Positions 64,000 to 64,000 of a stretch of 64,000 nucleotides of DNA are shown piece after piece (the stretch's first letter is position 1; every line of letters begins with the position of its first letter). This DNA comes from Symbiodinium sp. CCMP2592. Lineage: Eukaryota > Sar > Dinophyceae > Suessiales > Symbiodiniaceae. The notes beneath the pieces are model-generated. The model saw only the letters and a program-made list of their open reading frames with translations. It searched no databases and was not told the DNA's origin. Where the stretch lies: contig CAJNDT010003157.1 in the NCBI GenBank assembly GCA_905221615.1, forward strand, positions 696,374 through 760,373, in the 5' to 3' direction. Position numbers and translations under genes: made by a program.

Positions 64000-64000
64000 T

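Larger units (their letters stand above)
49849..64000 (-). mobile_element. Element 2: copia-type retroelement, 3' 14 kb only
   Basis: Coding is on the minus strand, so the 5' LTR, most of Gag and the PBS lie beyond the right edge. The order protease, integrase, methyltransferase-like domain, linker, reverse transcriptase, RNase H is followed by a separate giant ORF. Most pol blocks share one frame but are broken by one in-frame stop (61975) and by frame changes near 60.58 and 59.3 kb. This copy therefore probably no longer makes an intact Pol, although the downstream ORF is fully open over 2300 codons. Confidence 0.85.

Overview
The window looks like nuclear DNA of a dinoflagellate, most likely from or near the Symbiodiniaceae. 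No rRNA or tRNA gene names a species. The case rests on two very large copia-type retroelements with methyltransferase-like extensions, FNIP/LRR repeats of the LPSNLRSLTFGYAFN type, long trinucleotide arrays, sparse intron-bearing genes, and an 11-base match to the 3' end of the dinoflagellate spliced leader inside an LTR.

Layout. 1-6190: non-coding repeat DNA, with a tandem array of four roughly 736-761 bp units (769-3731) followed by a segment that recurs at 32.5-36.5 kb. 6260-25951: a structurally complete 19.7 kb LTR retrotransposon (element 1) on the minus strand. It has 432-bp LTRs differing at one base, a 5-bp target duplication, a half-tRNA type primer-binding site, a 3632-aa Gag-Pol and a second 2500-aa ORF. 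25952-32550: almost gene-free, dominated by AGT/GTGGTA satellites around a 1.84 kb unique island. 32550-36500: two diverged copies of the 5' repeat family. 37112-43543: two paralogous caspase-like genes on the minus strand, with an FNIP-repeat ORF on the opposite strand inside the probable intron of the second. 43.5-49.5 kb: mostly unassigned DNA, AT-rich and T/G-rich low-complexity tracts, six copies of a small imperfect palindrome and one possible short ORF. 49.85-64 kb: the 3' part of a second copia-type element (element 2), also on the minus strand and running off the right edge. It has a stop codon, several frame changes and a non-consensus reverse-transcriptase box, so it is probably decaying.

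How the parts work together. Element 1 should make Gag, protease, integrase, reverse transcriptase and RNase H from ORF1. ORF2 carries a domain that matches the Tpt1/KptA RNA 2'-phosphotransferase family, including the apparent Arg-His-Arg-Arg catalytic set. The sequence next to its 5' LTR is complementary to the 5' half of a tRNA ending in the anticodon stem, the arrangement used by Drosophila copia. A half-tRNA primer must have a clean 3' end, so an element-encoded RNA 2'-phosphate remover could be a primer-healing enzyme. That link is my inference and is the most interesting point here. Element 2 independently carries a giant downstream ORF with a Tpt1/ART-like segment plus an endonuclease/exonuclease/phosphatase-like domain and one possible membrane helix.
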